Shown piece by piece: positions 17,082 through 26,544 of a stretch of DNA of 64,000 bases. The stretch is from assembly GCA_023402845.1 (NCBI GenBank), contig JAEYFP010000039.1, forward strand, positions 62,001 through 126,000, read 5' to 3'. Under the pieces are notes generated by a model. The model was not told the origin of the DNA, ran no database searches, and saw only the letters and a program-made list of their open reading frames with translations. The stretch comes from Bacillota bacterium. GTDB taxonomy: Bacteria > Bacillota > Clostridia > Lachnospirales > Lachnospiraceae. Both the position numbers and the translations under genes were made by a program. The stretch's first letter is position 1. The number at the start of each line of letters is the position of its first letter.

Positions 17082-18401
17082 ATGGAAATGAAAGATAAAA
17101 ATAAAGCCGGGTTCCGTCTGCTGTTGATGATTGCGATGCCCATGCTCATATTTGGACTTGTATTAGTGTTCATTTTGCTGCGCGTGGCGGAAAAAGGGAT
17201 GTCCGCGGGAGCTGCACTTTTGATTTTACTCGTGCTTCTCGCCGTGCTTGGCGGAGTTGTGTTTGCTCTGATTGAGAAGGTTTTAAAGAATCTGGGAAGA
17301 CTTGTGAAAAATTTTGATAAAATTGCGGACGGGACCGTGACATTAGATGATAATAAGCTGACAGCGCGCAGCGATGAAATCGGACAGATGATGCGCAATG
17401 TTAACGAAATGATGAAGTCGTTTGCGAAGGTTGTAGTCGGGATTCGCAATGCTGCGGACTCTCTGGAGACGCTGTCCGAAGACTTTAAGCAGTCATTTGA
17501 TAACATGGCAGTGTCGGTGGAGCAGGTAAGCCGGGAGGTGGAAAGTATTACCTCTAACACGGAAGCACAGGCAGGTCAGACAAAGACGATTGAAAACGAG
17601 ATACTGGATATCAGTCATGCGATTGAAACCATTGTGTCCAATATAGAAGCACTGGCGGAAAGCGCCGATAAGATGAAGGATTATAACGAATCCTCGGAAG
17701 CGATTATGCAGGAACTTGTAACGATCAGTGAGGAAAACAGCAAATCAATTGAAAATGTAAGAACTCAGACAAATATAACAAACCAGTCGGCACTTGAAAT
17801 TCGTCAGGCGACAGAACTGATCGCCGGCATTGCGAGCCAGACAAATCTGCTTGCGCTGAATGCGTCCATCGAGGCTGCAAGAGCAGGAGAGCAGGGCAGG
17901 GGTTTTGCGGTTGTTGCCGATGAAATCCGCACACTGGCAGATCAGTCAAGGGAATCCTCCGCTCAGATCAGTAAGATAGTGAATATTTTAATTGATAATT
18001 CCAATGAGAGCGTAGATGTCACACAGAAGGTTTCGGAAGCATTTATTCAGCAGAATGAGAAAATTCGAAAAACAAAGGATATCTTTGAAAAATTGAATCA
18101 GGAAATTATGAGCGTAGGCTCCTCCATTGATGGTATCAGTGCGGAGGTGAGTACCGTAGACAGGCACAAGGATGTGATGAGAGAGGGTATCATTTCGCTG
18201 ACAAAAGCAGCTGAGGGGAATACGGCGAGTGCTCAGGAAGCAGCGAATACCATGCTCGGATTTGAGGGTCTTGTATCCGATTGCAAGCGATCGACTGAAC
18301 AAATCACTGCCGTCACACAGAGTCTAGTGGAAAATATTGAAAAGATTGGCACAACTGCAGAAAGCAGGAAAGCGATGCTGAAAAGCCGCATTAGAGGCTG
18401 A
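17082..18401 (+). CDS. Methyl-accepting chemotaxis protein with no extracellular sensor domain
   Basis: 439 residues. Two hydrophobic helices (about residues 10-29 and 38-60) are separated by only a short loop ([10 protein letters not shown]), so there is no room for a periplasmic ligand domain. A HAMP-like segment ([16 protein letters not shown]) and the signalling hairpin with [20 protein letters not shown] follow. It may sense membrane or intracellular state or a partner protein. ATG 17082 is chosen because AAAAGGAG lies nine bases upstream; a TTG at 17031 would add a non-conserved extension. Confidence 0.88.
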   Translation: MEMKDKNKAGFRLLLMIAMPMLIFGLVLVFILLRVAEKGMSAGAALLILLVLLAVLGGVVFALIEKVLKNLGRLVKNFDKIADGTVTLDDNKLTARSDEIGQMMRNVNEMMKSFAKVVVGIRNAADSLETLSEDFKQSFDNMAVSVEQVSREVESITSNTEAQAGQTKTIENEILDISHAIETIVSNIEALAESADKMKDYNESSEAIMQELVTISEENSKSIENVRTQTNITNQSALEIRQATELIAGIASQTNLLALNASIEAARAGEQGRGFAVVADEIRTLADQSRESSAQISKIVNILIDNSNESVDVTQKVSEAFIQQNEKIRKTKDIFEKLNQEIMSVGSSIDGISAEVSTVDRHKDVMREGIISLTKAAEGNTASAQEAANTMLGFEGLVSDCKRSTEQITAVTQSLVENIEKIGTTAESRKAMLKSRIRG

Positions 18402-18440
18402 CAGGGCAGAACTGCTGCGTGAGGAACTGATTTACATAAA

Positions 18441-18478
18441 ATTAGAGGCGGGAATTAATATTCCGCCTCTAATTTTTT
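18441..18478. terminator. Bidirectional terminator
   Basis: ATTAGAGGCGG pairs with CCGCCTCTAAT, followed by seven Ts on the plus strand and matched by As upstream. It serves both the receptor gene and the converging reductase gene and overlaps the reductase stop codon. Confidence 0.8.
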
Positions 18479-19378
18479 TACCATATGATACAGTTCTTTG
18501 TTGACAGGGGCATCCAGGCCGTGTTTTTCGGATTCCCTAATGACAGTGCCTGCAAACAGTTCTACCTCAGAATTTCGTTTTGCAATCCCGTCCTGCCGCA
18601 TTGAGGGCATTCCGTCTGGGCTTAAGGTATCCATCAGTGCGAGATAACTGTTCAAATCTTCCTCAGTGACGGGTACTTGTTCCTTTTCGGCCAGCGCGAT
18701 GACTTCACGCATGGCGGCTTTCATCATCTCGCGGGGCGTTCCTTCCTGCTGGACCGTTCCGTAGGTCCCCTCATAAACCATAACAACCTGATTGACGCCG
18801 ACATTCAGCATCCATTTGCTCCAAAGACGATGCCTGATATCGGCTTCTTTCGTATAAGGAAGCTGTATCTTGTCAAACAGCTCCATGACAGCCAGCAGCA
18901 TCGGCAGTTTTTCCGGCTCATTTTCCGGGACACCGATGCAGAGCTGCCCGATATGGGAATAGGTCAGTTGGTTTCCGAGCTTTACTGCATCCATTCCCTG
19001 AGCGATGCAGTATAGCAGATGTGCTTGTCCGAAGGCTTCTCCTATGATTGCTTCGCTGCTGATGCCGTTCAATACGGAAAGAATGATCGTATCAGGGTCG
19101 ATCAGATTTTTGGATGCGGCAATCGCGTCGGAAAGTGCGCCTGCCTTGACTGCAAAAAGGAACAGATCCGCAGGTCTTTCAACTTCGCTTCCATCGGTAA
19201 ACGGAAAGTCACATTTCTGACCGTTGCAGTAAACGCCCTGCTCCTGATATTTTTTAATACGTGTCTGGTCGGCGACAAATGACACCGCCTCCCGGCCGAG
19301 TGCTTTAGTAAAATAATTCCCGTATAAAACGCCTAGAGCGCCCAGCCCGATAATTGATATATTCCGAATCTCTGCCAT
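18455..19378 (-). CDS. 2-Dehydropantoate 2-reductase family protein
   Basis: 307 residues of the ApbA/PanE family. The N-terminal NADPH motif I-G-L-G-A-L-G is clear, followed by FAVKAGALSDAI and SVLNGISSEAIIGEAFG, and the helical C-terminal domain with WSKWMLNVGVNQVVMV (catalytic Lys) and SMRQDGIAKRNSEVELFAG. PanE reduces ketopantoate in pantothenate synthesis, but Firmicutes carry many paralogues and no pantothenate genes are nearby, so another 2-keto acid could be the substrate. Single gene, transcribed against the receptor gene. Confidence 0.85.
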   Translation of the reverse strand: MAEIRNISIIGLGALGVLYGNYFTKALGREAVSFVADQTRIKKYQEQGVYCNGQKCDFPFTDGSEVERPADLFLFAVKAGALSDAIAASKNLIDPDTIILSVLNGISSEAIIGEAFGQAHLLYCIAQGMDAVKLGNQLTYSHIGQLCIGVPENEPEKLPMLLAVMELFDKIQLPYTKEADIRHRLWSKWMLNVGVNQVVMVYEGTYGTVQQEGTPREMMKAAMREVIALAEKEQVPVTEEDLNSYLALMDTLSPDGMPSMRQDGIAKRNSEVELFAGTVIRESEKHGLDAPVNKELYHMVKKLEAEY

Positions 19379-19476
19379 AGTTTTTTGCTCCTTGTATTCT
19401 GTTTATCAGTTTACAATAACTTTTGCAACATTACAATATTGGAATTCATACGTCTCAAACAATTTATTAATTGGAT

Positions 19477-19501
19477 TATTATGTCGATATATAACATAAT
19501 A
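19477..19501. promoter_or_regulatory. 8-bp inverted repeat upstream of the truncated response regulator
   Basis: TATTATGT (19477-19484) and ACATAATA (19494-19501) flank nine bases, about 35 bases before the GTG start. It could be an autoregulatory operator; a weak promoter (TTGGAT, 18 bases, CATAAT) overlaps it. Confidence 0.35.
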
Positions 19502-19533
19502 TACTAAATTGCCGGATCAGAAGGGGTGACTGA

Positions 19534-19935
19534 GTGTTAAAGATAGCGGTTTGCGATGATGAAAATATATATCTAGAAAAAATAAAAAAACAAATATTGC
19601 AAGGCTTGACGAGCAATCACATAAAAGAGTTTGAGATCAGAACCTTTGATTCGGGCTTTGAATTATGTAAATCTGATGCTCAATTAAATGAATATCAGGT
19701 GTATTTCCTTGATATTAATATGGCGGAAATCAATGGTCTGGAGTTGGCGCAAAAAATAAGAAGAAAAAACAGGAATGCCTTATTAGTATTTGTAACGGCA
19801 TACATTGATTATGCTATGGAAGGATATAAGGTAGATGCAGTTCGTTTTATCGTAAAGGATTTACTGGAGGAAATGATGCCCGAGTGCATGGAGGCAGTGT
19901 GTGAAGCACACTTTTGTTCCCTTGACGCCGCATAA
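19534..19935 (+). pseudogene. Truncated LytTR-type response regulator (receiver domain only)
   Basis: 133 residues. The receiver domain is intact: acidic pocket V-C-D-D-E at the N terminus, phospho-acceptor in YFLDINMAEINGLELA, and FVTAYIDYAMEGYKVDAVRFI. This receiver type normally continues into a LytTR DNA-binding domain. Here the frame ends soon after MMPECMEAV in a tail encoded by the dispersed repeat sequence AGCACACTTTTGTTC (19905-19919). No histidine kinase gene is adjacent. The best reading is a regulator cut off by insertion or deletion at the repeat; a functional stand-alone receiver cannot be excluded. GTG start behind AAGGGG. Confidence 0.7.
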
Positions 19936-20002
19936 GTACCGTCATATAATAGTGATAGTTTTAATTGTTGCAGGTGCATTAATTGTAAATGCAATTATTT
20001 AA
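19901..20002 (+). CDS. Possible 33-residue single-helix membrane peptide or gene remnant
   Basis: A GTG at 19901 has GGAGG six bases upstream (19890-19894) and opens a frame reading MKHTFVPLTPHKYRH, then a strongly hydrophobic stretch IIVIVLIVAGALIVNAII and a TAA. One transmembrane helix is predicted by eye. Its first codons lie in the dispersed repeat, so it may equally be a leftover of a deleted neighbour, for example the N-terminal helix of the missing sensor kinase. It ends 40 bases before the ABC gene start. Confidence 0.3.
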   Translation: MKHTFVPLTPHKYRHIIVIVLIVAGALIVNAII

Positions 20003-20042
20003 TTTAAAATTTATAAGCTATTTTCAGGCAGGAGAGACGAGT

Positions 20043-21767
20043 ATGAAAGAATTTTGGCCCTATGTGAGGGGTTATAAACGGGAATTGATACTTGCAGTGG
20101 TTTGCATTGAGACGGAGACGATATTTGAACTGATTATTCCGATGATTATGGCGGATATTATTGATGTGGGGATCATACGCGGGGATCACAATTATATTCT
20201 TTTTAAGGGGCTGCAGATGGTTGCCTGTGCGCTTATTTCCTTAGTTCTGGGGATTTTGTACGCAAAATATACCGCTGCCTGCGGCAATGGAATCGGAGCG
20301 GCGATCAGGGCGGCAGAGTTTCAGAAAATGCAGACCTATTCCTTTTCCAATACAGATAAATTCAGTATTTCGTCGCTTGTCACAAGGCTGACGAGCGATG
20401 TTACGACAGTCCAGAACTCTATTACAAACGGCCTGCGGCCGGGGTTTCGTGCCCCACTGATGATATTGATTGCGATTTTTCTTTCGTTTAAGCTGAATGC
20501 AGCACTTGCAGTTGTATTTCTGATTGCAGCTCCGGTGCTTGGCATTTTTTTATTTTTTATCATTAAAAAGGTTCGCCCGCTTTATACGAGAATGCAGGTG
20601 GCGATAGATTATGTAAATCGAATCATACAAGAAAATCTGACGGCAATTCGGGTTGTGAAGGCCTATGTAAGGGAAGACTATGAAATCGAGAAGTTTGAAG
20701 AGGTAAACGGAAATTTGAAGGATACTTCCGAAAAGGCGTTTTCTCTTGCCGTATTAAATATGCCGGCATTTCAGCTTGTCATGTACGCGACAATCCTGTG
20801 CATTCTCTGGTTTGGCGGAAATCTTGTTATGATCGGCGGCATGCAGGTCGGAAGCCTCACAAGCTTTTTAAGTTATGTACTGCAGGTGCTCAACTCCCTG
20901 ATGATGTTTTCCAATGTATTTTTGATGTTTACACGTGCACTGACATCATGGAAACGGATTTCCCAGGTGCTTGAGGAAGAGCCTGCAATTACGGATACGC
21001 GGGCGCGGGCACTTACAGTCGAAAGCGGCAGCATCACATTTGAACATGTGTATTTTAAATATAAGGAAACAGCGCAGGAATTTGTGCTGTCGGACATTTC
21101 TCTGAAGATTCTGCCGGGGCAGACAATCGGTATCATCGGGTCTACGGGATCTTCTAAGAGCACGCTCGTTCAGTTGATTCCGCGGCTTTATGAAGCGGAT
21201 GCCGGCATGATTTTCATTGATGGGCATCCGATTTATGAATTTACACAGGCACATCTGCGTGATTCCATTGCGATGGTACTGCAAAAGAATACTCTTTTTT
21301 CCGGAACGGTCAAGGAGAACCTTTTATGGGGCAGACAAAATGCAACAATGGAGGAAATCGGACGCGCCTGTAAAATTGCATGTGTCGATGAGTTTATCGA
21401 CAGGCTCGAGAACGGTTATGATACGGAGCTTGGTCAGGGCGGCGTGAATGTTTCGGGCGGGCAGAAGCAGAGGATCTGTATCGCACGGGCAATTTTGAAG
21501 GAACCCAAGGTGCTGATTCTGGACGATTCGACGAGTGCCGTGGATACGGCGACTGAGACAAAAATTAAGGAGGGGCTTTTGAAGGAACTGCCGGACATGA
21601 CAAAAATTATCGTCGCACAGCGAATGACTTCGGTCATGGATGCGGATCAGATTGTAATTTTGGACGACGGCAGAATTAACGCAATCGGAACACATGAGAC
21701 ATTGCTGAAAGAAAATGAGATTTATCAGGATATTTATTATTCACAGCAGCAGGGAGGAAATTTGTGA
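20043..21767 (+). CDS. ABC exporter half-transporter with degenerate ATPase site (TM287-like)
   Basis: 574 residues: six-helix exporter domain, then an ATPase. The Walker A reads GSTGSSKST, with Ser in place of the glycine before the Lys, and Walker B ends I-L-D-D-S instead of D-E, so the catalytic Glu is Asp; the signature VSGGQKQ is intact. This is the pattern of the non-canonical partner in heterodimeric drug exporters such as TM287/288, and I recall GSSKS forms in this subfamily. ATG 20043 follows AGGAGAG. It overlaps its partner gene by one base. Confidence 0.88.
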   Translation: MKEFWPYVRGYKRELILAVVCIETETIFELIIPMIMADIIDVGIIRGDHNYILFKGLQMVACALISLVLGILYAKYTAACGNGIGAAIRAAEFQKMQTYSFSNTDKFSISSLVTRLTSDVTTVQNSITNGLRPGFRAPLMILIAIFLSFKLNAALAVVFLIAAPVLGIFLFFIIKKVRPLYTRMQVAIDYVNRIIQENLTAIRVVKAYVREDYEIEKFEEVNGNLKDTSEKAFSLAVLNMPAFQLVMYATILCILWFGGNLVMIGGMQVGSLTSFLSYVLQVLNSLMMFSNVFLMFTRALTSWKRISQVLEEEPAITDTRARALTVESGSITFEHVYFKYKETAQEFVLSDISLKILPGQTIGIIGSTGSSKSTLVQLIPRLYEADAGMIFIDGHPIYEFTQAHLRDSIAMVLQKNTLFSGTVKENLLWGRQNATMEEIGRACKIACVDEFIDRLENGYDTELGQGGVNVSGGQKQRICIARAILKEPKVLILDDSTSAVDTATETKIKEGLLKELPDMTKIIVAQRMTSVMDADQIVILDDGRINAIGTHETLLKENEIYQDIYYSQQQGGNL

Positions 21768-23626
21768 TGCCAAAACCTACAGCCAATGTCAGACCGGAAA
21801 ATGCAAAAAAGACACTGCTTCATTTATTCCGCTATTTGGGCCATCACAAGGCGGAATTGTCTGTGATTATTCTGTTTGTATGCATCAATGCCGCAGCCGG
21901 AGTAGCCGGTACTTACTTGCTGAAAACAGTAATCAATGACACGATTATTCCTGGCGATCTCCAAAAGCTTGTATGGATGATCAGCTTGATGGGGCTGATC
22001 TATGCGGCCGGCGTGGTGGCATGCCTGATCTACAATAAGCTTATGGTACGGATTTCTCAAAAAGTTGTTTCAGAAATCAGGAGTGATCTGTTCAGCCATA
22101 CGCAAAAGCTCCCCCTGCGCTATTTTGATTCCCATACGCATGGGGAACTGATGAGTCATTTTACAAATGACGTCGACACAATCTCCGAGGCGCTCAACAA
22201 CAGCTTTACACTTGTCATTCAGAGTTTTATTACATCCGTCGGGACGATTGTTATGCTATTTGTGCTGAGCTGGCAGATGTCGTTTATCGTCGTTGCTTTT
22301 TTGGTAATCATGCTATTATATATCAGTCATAATGGAAAGCTGAGTAAGCGGTATTTTTCGGATCAGCAGAAAAATCTCGGTGCCGTTAACGGCTTCGTGG
22401 AAGAAATGGTTGCCGGTCAGAAGGTTGAAAAAATTTTTAATCACGAGGCGCAGGATTTTGAAAAATTCAATGTGCTCAATGAAAAGCTGCGCGGTGCATC
22501 TACAAAGGCATTTACGTATTCTGCCAAAACAATTCCGACGATTGTGGCATTATCTTATGTAAATTACGCCATCTCTGCCTGTGTGGGGGGTCTGTTTGTG
22601 CTGGCTGGGCTGACGGATATCGGAACGCTGGCCTCTTACTTAGTCTATGTACGTCAGAGTGCAATGCCGATGAACCAGTTTACCATGCAGTTGAACGCGC
22701 TGATGGTGGCACTTGCCGGAGCAGAAAAGGTGTTTCTGATGATGGAAGAGGAGCAGGAGACTGATGAAGGAACAGTAACATTAAAAAGAGTACGGAAAAA
22801 TGCGGATGGGACGCTTACCGAGAGTGAAATCTATACCGGTGATTTTGCATGGAAGCTGCCGGGAGCAGGGGAAGCGTTTGCTTATGTTCCGTTAAAAGGT
22901 GATGTGCGCTTTCACGATGTTATTTTCGGTTATACGAAAGAGCATCCGATTTTAAACGGAATCAACCTGTTTGCAAAACCGGGGCAGAAAATTGCTTTTG
23001 TGGGCTCAACGGGCGCCGGGAAAACGACGATTATCAACTTAATCAACCGTTTCTATGAAATTGAAAGCGGTCAGATTACTTATGACGGAATTGATATTAA
23101 AGAAATCAGAAAGGCGGATTTACGCCGTTCGATTTCAGTCATTATTCAGGATACGCACTTATTTACAGGAACAATTTCCGAAAATATCCGCTATGGAAGG
23201 CTAAGAGCAAGTGAAGAGGATATCAGGAATGCTGCGCTGCTGGCAAACGCCCATTCGTTTATTAAAAGGCTGCCAAACGGCTATGATACGCTTTTAGAGA
23301 GTGACGGGGCGAATCTGTCCCAGGGGCAGAGGCAGCTTTTGGCAATTGCGCGTGCGGCGATCTCCCAGCCGCCTGTGCTCGTGATGGATGAGGCGACAAG
23401 TTCGGTCGATACAAGGACCGAAAAGCTGATCGAGAAGGGGATGGATACAATTATGGAGGACCGCACGGTGTTCGTCATCGCACACAGGCTTTCTACAGTT
23501 CGCAATTCCAAAGCGATTCTTGTCCTGGAGCAGGGAAGGGTAATCGAGCGCGGCGATCATGCGGAGCTGCTTGCACAGAGGGGACGTTACTATCAGCTTT
23601 ACACGGGTCAATCGGTGCTTGATTAG
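21767..23626 (+). CDS. ABC exporter half-transporter with canonical ATPase site (TM288-like)
   Basis: 619 residues. Six-helix membrane domain, a ~50-residue insert before the ATPase (KRVRKNADGTLTESEI region) typical of this subfamily, then Walker A GSTGAGKTT, signature LSQGQRQ and Walker B VLVMDEATSSVDTRTE with the catalytic Glu. Pairs with the preceding protein as a multidrug or lipid exporter. ATG 21767 overlaps the previous stop (TGATG); the GTG at 21764 is a weaker choice. The marR gene follows within 30 bases and probably belongs to the same transcript. Confidence 0.9.
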   Translation: MPKPTANVRPENAKKTLLHLFRYLGHHKAELSVIILFVCINAAAGVAGTYLLKTVINDTIIPGDLQKLVWMISLMGLIYAAGVVACLIYNKLMVRISQKVVSEIRSDLFSHTQKLPLRYFDSHTHGELMSHFTNDVDTISEALNNSFTLVIQSFITSVGTIVMLFVLSWQMSFIVVAFLVIMLLYISHNGKLSKRYFSDQQKNLGAVNGFVEEMVAGQKVEKIFNHEAQDFEKFNVLNEKLRGASTKAFTYSAKTIPTIVALSYVNYAISACVGGLFVLAGLTDIGTLASYLVYVRQSAMPMNQFTMQLNALMVALAGAEKVFLMMEEEQETDEGTVTLKRVRKNADGTLTESEIYTGDFAWKLPGAGEAFAYVPLKGDVRFHDVIFGYTKEHPILNGINLFAKPGQKIAFVGSTGAGKTTIINLINRFYEIESGQITYDGIDIKEIRKADLRRSISVIIQDTHLFTGTISENIRYGRLRASEEDIRNAALLANAHSFIKRLPNGYDTLLESDGANLSQGQRQLLAIARAAISQPPVLVMDEATSSVDTRTEKLIEKGMDTIMEDRTVFVIAHRLSTVRNSKAILVLEQGRVIERGDHAELLAQRGRYYQLYTGQSVLD

Positions 23627-23652
23627 CGGATATCTTGAGGAAGGGAGCAAAT

Positions 23653-24087
23653 ATGAGAAACAGCAGTGTCAGAGAACTTTTTATCAGAGAAGAAAAAGCA
23701 CGAAAGCAGCTTCTTTCACCGGTGCTGTCGGAAAATGGGCTGACGCCCGGACAGGGGCAGGCAGGTATTTTAAACACGCTTCTAAAAGAGGATGGTCTGA
23801 GTCAGAAGGAACTTGCGAAGCGCTGCCATATGGATACCACAACAATGTCGCGCAATATTGACAATCTGGAAAAGCTGGGACTCTTAAGAAGGGAAACCAA
23901 TCCGAAAAGCAGGCGTTCCATTCGTATTTGTCTGACGGAAACCGGTGGAAAAAAGGCTGTGAATATCCGAACGGCATTTACCTTGTTTGAAAGCGTGCTG
24001 AGAAAGAATATTTCAGAGGAGGAAATGAAGCTGTTCGAATCCACGCTCCGGAAAATATGTGAGAATCTTGAGGAAAACAGTCTCTGA
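23653..24087 (+). CDS. MarR-family transcriptional regulator
   Basis: 144 residues with a winged helix: LTPGQGQAGILNTLL, LSQKELAKRCHMDTTTMSRN (recognition helix) and the wing LLRRETNPKSRRSIRICLTE. It follows the ABC pair and probably controls it, although regulators of this type more often precede the exporter genes. ATG 23653 follows AAGGGAG; a TTG at 23635 is less likely. Confidence 0.88.
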   Translation: MRNSSVRELFIREEKARKQLLSPVLSENGLTPGQGQAGILNTLLKEDGLSQKELAKRCHMDTTTMSRNIDNLEKLGLLRRETNPKSRRSIRICLTETGGKKAVNIRTAFTLFESVLRKNISEEEMKLFESTLRKICENLEENSL

Positions 24088-24204
24088 TGCGGCATGTAAA
24101 AAGCGTGCAAAAAGTGATAAATGGCTTTGCATCTCCTTTGCGGGATGATAAAATTAAACCAAGGAAGAAGGAAAAAATATAAAATCACGAAGGAGGATAT
24201 TCTC

Positions 24205-26253
24205 ATGAGGTCAATTAAGGTACGAATGCTGGTGTTCATTTTATCAATTGTTATTCTGGCGATAGGGGTATTGATGCTGAGCAGTGATTCTGCAAGCCGC
24301 GGAATTATTACCGAGCAGATGTCCAGGCAGATGGACAGCGAACTGCGCGGACAGGCAAATGAGATCATTGCCGAGCTGGAGGGTGTAGCGACGATCGCAC
24401 AGAGTCTTTCTAAGTTTGTAGGAAGTACCTATCAGGATACGACCCTGACTGCCTATGAAACTGTGCTGAAGAATACTATTTTTACCGATGAGCTCGTGAG
24501 CGGAAGCGGTATCTGGTTCGAGCCGAATGTTTATGATCCTTCGGAGACATATATAGGGCCGTATGCCTACAAGGACGGTGGGGATGCAGTCATTACATAT
24601 GATTATAGTAATGAGGAATATAATTATTTCCAATATGAATTTTATACAAACGCGAAAAATTCTTCGGGAGAAGCCGTTTTTACGGATCCTTATTATGATG
24701 AGACATCAGACAGTGTGATGTCGTCCTGTTCCGTTCCTATTTTTAACGAGAGCGGAGAATTTATAGGAGTGATTACCGCGGATATTATTTTATCCACGCT
24801 GCAGGATATGGTCGGTGCTATTCGTGTCGGGGAGACCGGCAGTGCATTTTTGCTGAACAGTGAAGGGATCTATATCAGCAGCGCTGATGAAGAAAAGCAG
24901 ATGGATCTGAATATTACGGCGGAAAGTAATGCCTCACTTGCTAAGGCCGGTGCCTACATCATGGAAAATGAAAGCGGAGACACCACTTATACAGCGGAGG
25001 CAGCGACGTACCATCTATACTTTACGACACTTAGCGGCTTTGGCTGGCATTTGTGCATTCAGATGGATCAAAGCGAGCTGGACCAGCCGGTCCAGATGCT
25101 CAGGCTGAAAATGTTTGCTATCGGAATTGCCGCCTTGCTGCTTGTCATTCTTGTCGTACTGTGGCAGGTAGGATATATCACAAAAAATGTGAAAAGAGTC
25201 AATGAATTTACAGGCCGGCTGGCAGAAGGTGATTTTACGGTGGACGGCATTGAATTGAAGGCAAAGGATGAAATCGGCAGGATGAGTGAGTCGATGAATC
25301 AGATGTACCGAAATAATAAAACCGTGATCGGCAGGATTTCCGAACATTCCGAAATCCTGGATGCGGCGGCAGGGGAACTGTCGTCGGCTGCGACCAGACT
25401 GGAGGAACAGTTCGGGCAGATTAAAACACTGATGACCGGTGTTAATGGCAATATGATGTCTACGAGTGCCGCCACGGAGGAGGTCAATGCTTCCGTGGAG
25501 GAGGTGAATTCATCGATCGGCATTCTTGTGGGCGAGACAGGGCAGAGCGAGAAGCTTTCGGGAGAAATAAAGCAGCGGGCGGAGGAGATCAAGCGCTCCA
25601 GTCAGAAATCAAGCGAGGAGTCGATCCGGCTTTCCGGCCAATATCAGAAGAATGTGGAGGAAAGCATCGAAAATGCAAAGATTGTAGAATCAATCGGTAT
25701 GCTTGCGGATGTCATCGCAGGAATTGCGGATCAGATTAACCTGCTTTCACTGAATGCATCAATTGAAGCGGCACGTGCCGGCGAGCAGGGAAGGGGCTTT
25801 GCCGTTGTGGCAGGCGAGATCGGCAAGCTGGCAGGGGATACGGCAAATGCAGTCAGTGAGATCAAGGATACGATTACGAAGATACGGACATCCTTTGACG
25901 GTTTAATCCATGACACAACGGAGTTGCTGCGGTTTGTGACGGATACGGTTACACCGGATTATCAGTCCTTTGTCAACGCGGCGGCGCAGTACGGAAACGA
26001 TGCGGATTCTATCAGGGAAAGCACGATGAATATTTCTGGGCTGACGGAGCATATCGAAAAAATTGTCAATGAGGTGGCCGAAGCCGTTTCGAGCATTGCA
26101 GAATCCTCGCAGGAGGTTGCATCCAGCAGTGCAACGATTGTAGAAGCGCTTGACGGCGCATCCGGAGTAGTCGGTCAGGTAAATGAAAAGGCGGAGGAGC
26201 AGGCATTGATTTCGTCTGATCTGACAAACGTAGTTTCCCGGTTTAAGCTGTAG
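24205..26253 (+). CDS. Methyl-accepting chemotaxis protein, double Cache sensor
   Basis: 682 residues. TM1 at ~8-27, an extracellular dCache_1-type domain to ~300 ([40 protein letters not shown]), TM2 around 310-332, HAMP, then the signalling domain with [20 protein letters not shown] at its tip. dCache_1 receptors often bind amino acids, amines or organic acids, but the ligand cannot be assigned. AAGGAGG at 24190-24196 fixes ATG 24205. Monocistronic; a strong hairpin follows. Confidence 0.92.
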   Translation: MRSIKVRMLVFILSIVILAIGVLMLSSDSASRGIITEQMSRQMDSELRGQANEIIAELEGVATIAQSLSKFVGSTYQDTTLTAYETVLKNTIFTDELVSGSGIWFEPNVYDPSETYIGPYAYKDGGDAVITYDYSNEEYNYFQYEFYTNAKNSSGEAVFTDPYYDETSDSVMSSCSVPIFNESGEFIGVITADIILSTLQDMVGAIRVGETGSAFLLNSEGIYISSADEEKQMDLNITAESNASLAKAGAYIMENESGDTTYTAEAATYHLYFTTLSGFGWHLCIQMDQSELDQPVQMLRLKMFAIGIAALLLVILVVLWQVGYITKNVKRVNEFTGRLAEGDFTVDGIELKAKDEIGRMSESMNQMYRNNKTVIGRISEHSEILDAAAGELSSAATRLEEQFGQIKTLMTGVNGNMMSTSAATEEVNASVEEVNSSIGILVGETGQSEKLSGEIKQRAEEIKRSSQKSSEESIRLSGQYQKNVEESIENAKIVESIGMLADVIAGIADQINLLSLNASIEAARAGEQGRGFAVVAGEIGKLAGDTANAVSEIKDTITKIRTSFDGLIHDTTELLRFVTDTVTPDYQSFVNAAAQYGNDADSIRESTMNISGLTEHIEKIVNEVAEAVSSIAESSQEVASSSATIVEALDGASGVVGQVNEKAEEQALISSDLTNVVSRFKL

Positions 26254-26268
26254 GCATGCTGTAGACAC

Positions 26269-26304
26269 CTGATACCGTGATGCGATACTGCATCACGGTA
26301 TCAG
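26269..26304 (+). terminator. Hairpin behind the double-Cache receptor gene
   Basis: CTGATACCGTGATGC and GCATCACGGTATCAG form a perfect 15-bp stem with a 6-base loop. The following sequence (ATTGTCAGTCTC) lacks a solid T-run, so termination may be imperfect. The remaining ~240 bases before the next gene show no supported gene; the promoter of the solute-binding protein must lie here but lacks a clear -35 box, as expected for an activator-dependent promoter. Confidence 0.6.
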
Positions 26305-26544
26305 ATTGTCAGTCTCTATTCCTTTCTGGTTCATCTTTGATTTCAGTTCATCCATTTTTCTCACAAATCAGTCCCGCATCATATTAAAGCTCTTAAATAA
26401 TGAATTGGATTTTAAATATGGAAGGGTTAGATTTTCCATGTACGGAGTGATTCATATATGTTTCAATAATATCATCAGAAAAAGCAAAACCTAGGAAAAT
26501 GCAATCTGAAAACTAAAATATTATAAGATCGGGGAGGTTTCATC

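Noticed and set aside
26306..26494. 62-codon plus-strand frame between the receptor and the solute-binding protein genes
   Set aside because: No ribosome binding site, low-complexity hydrophobic composition and overlap with the expected promoter region.
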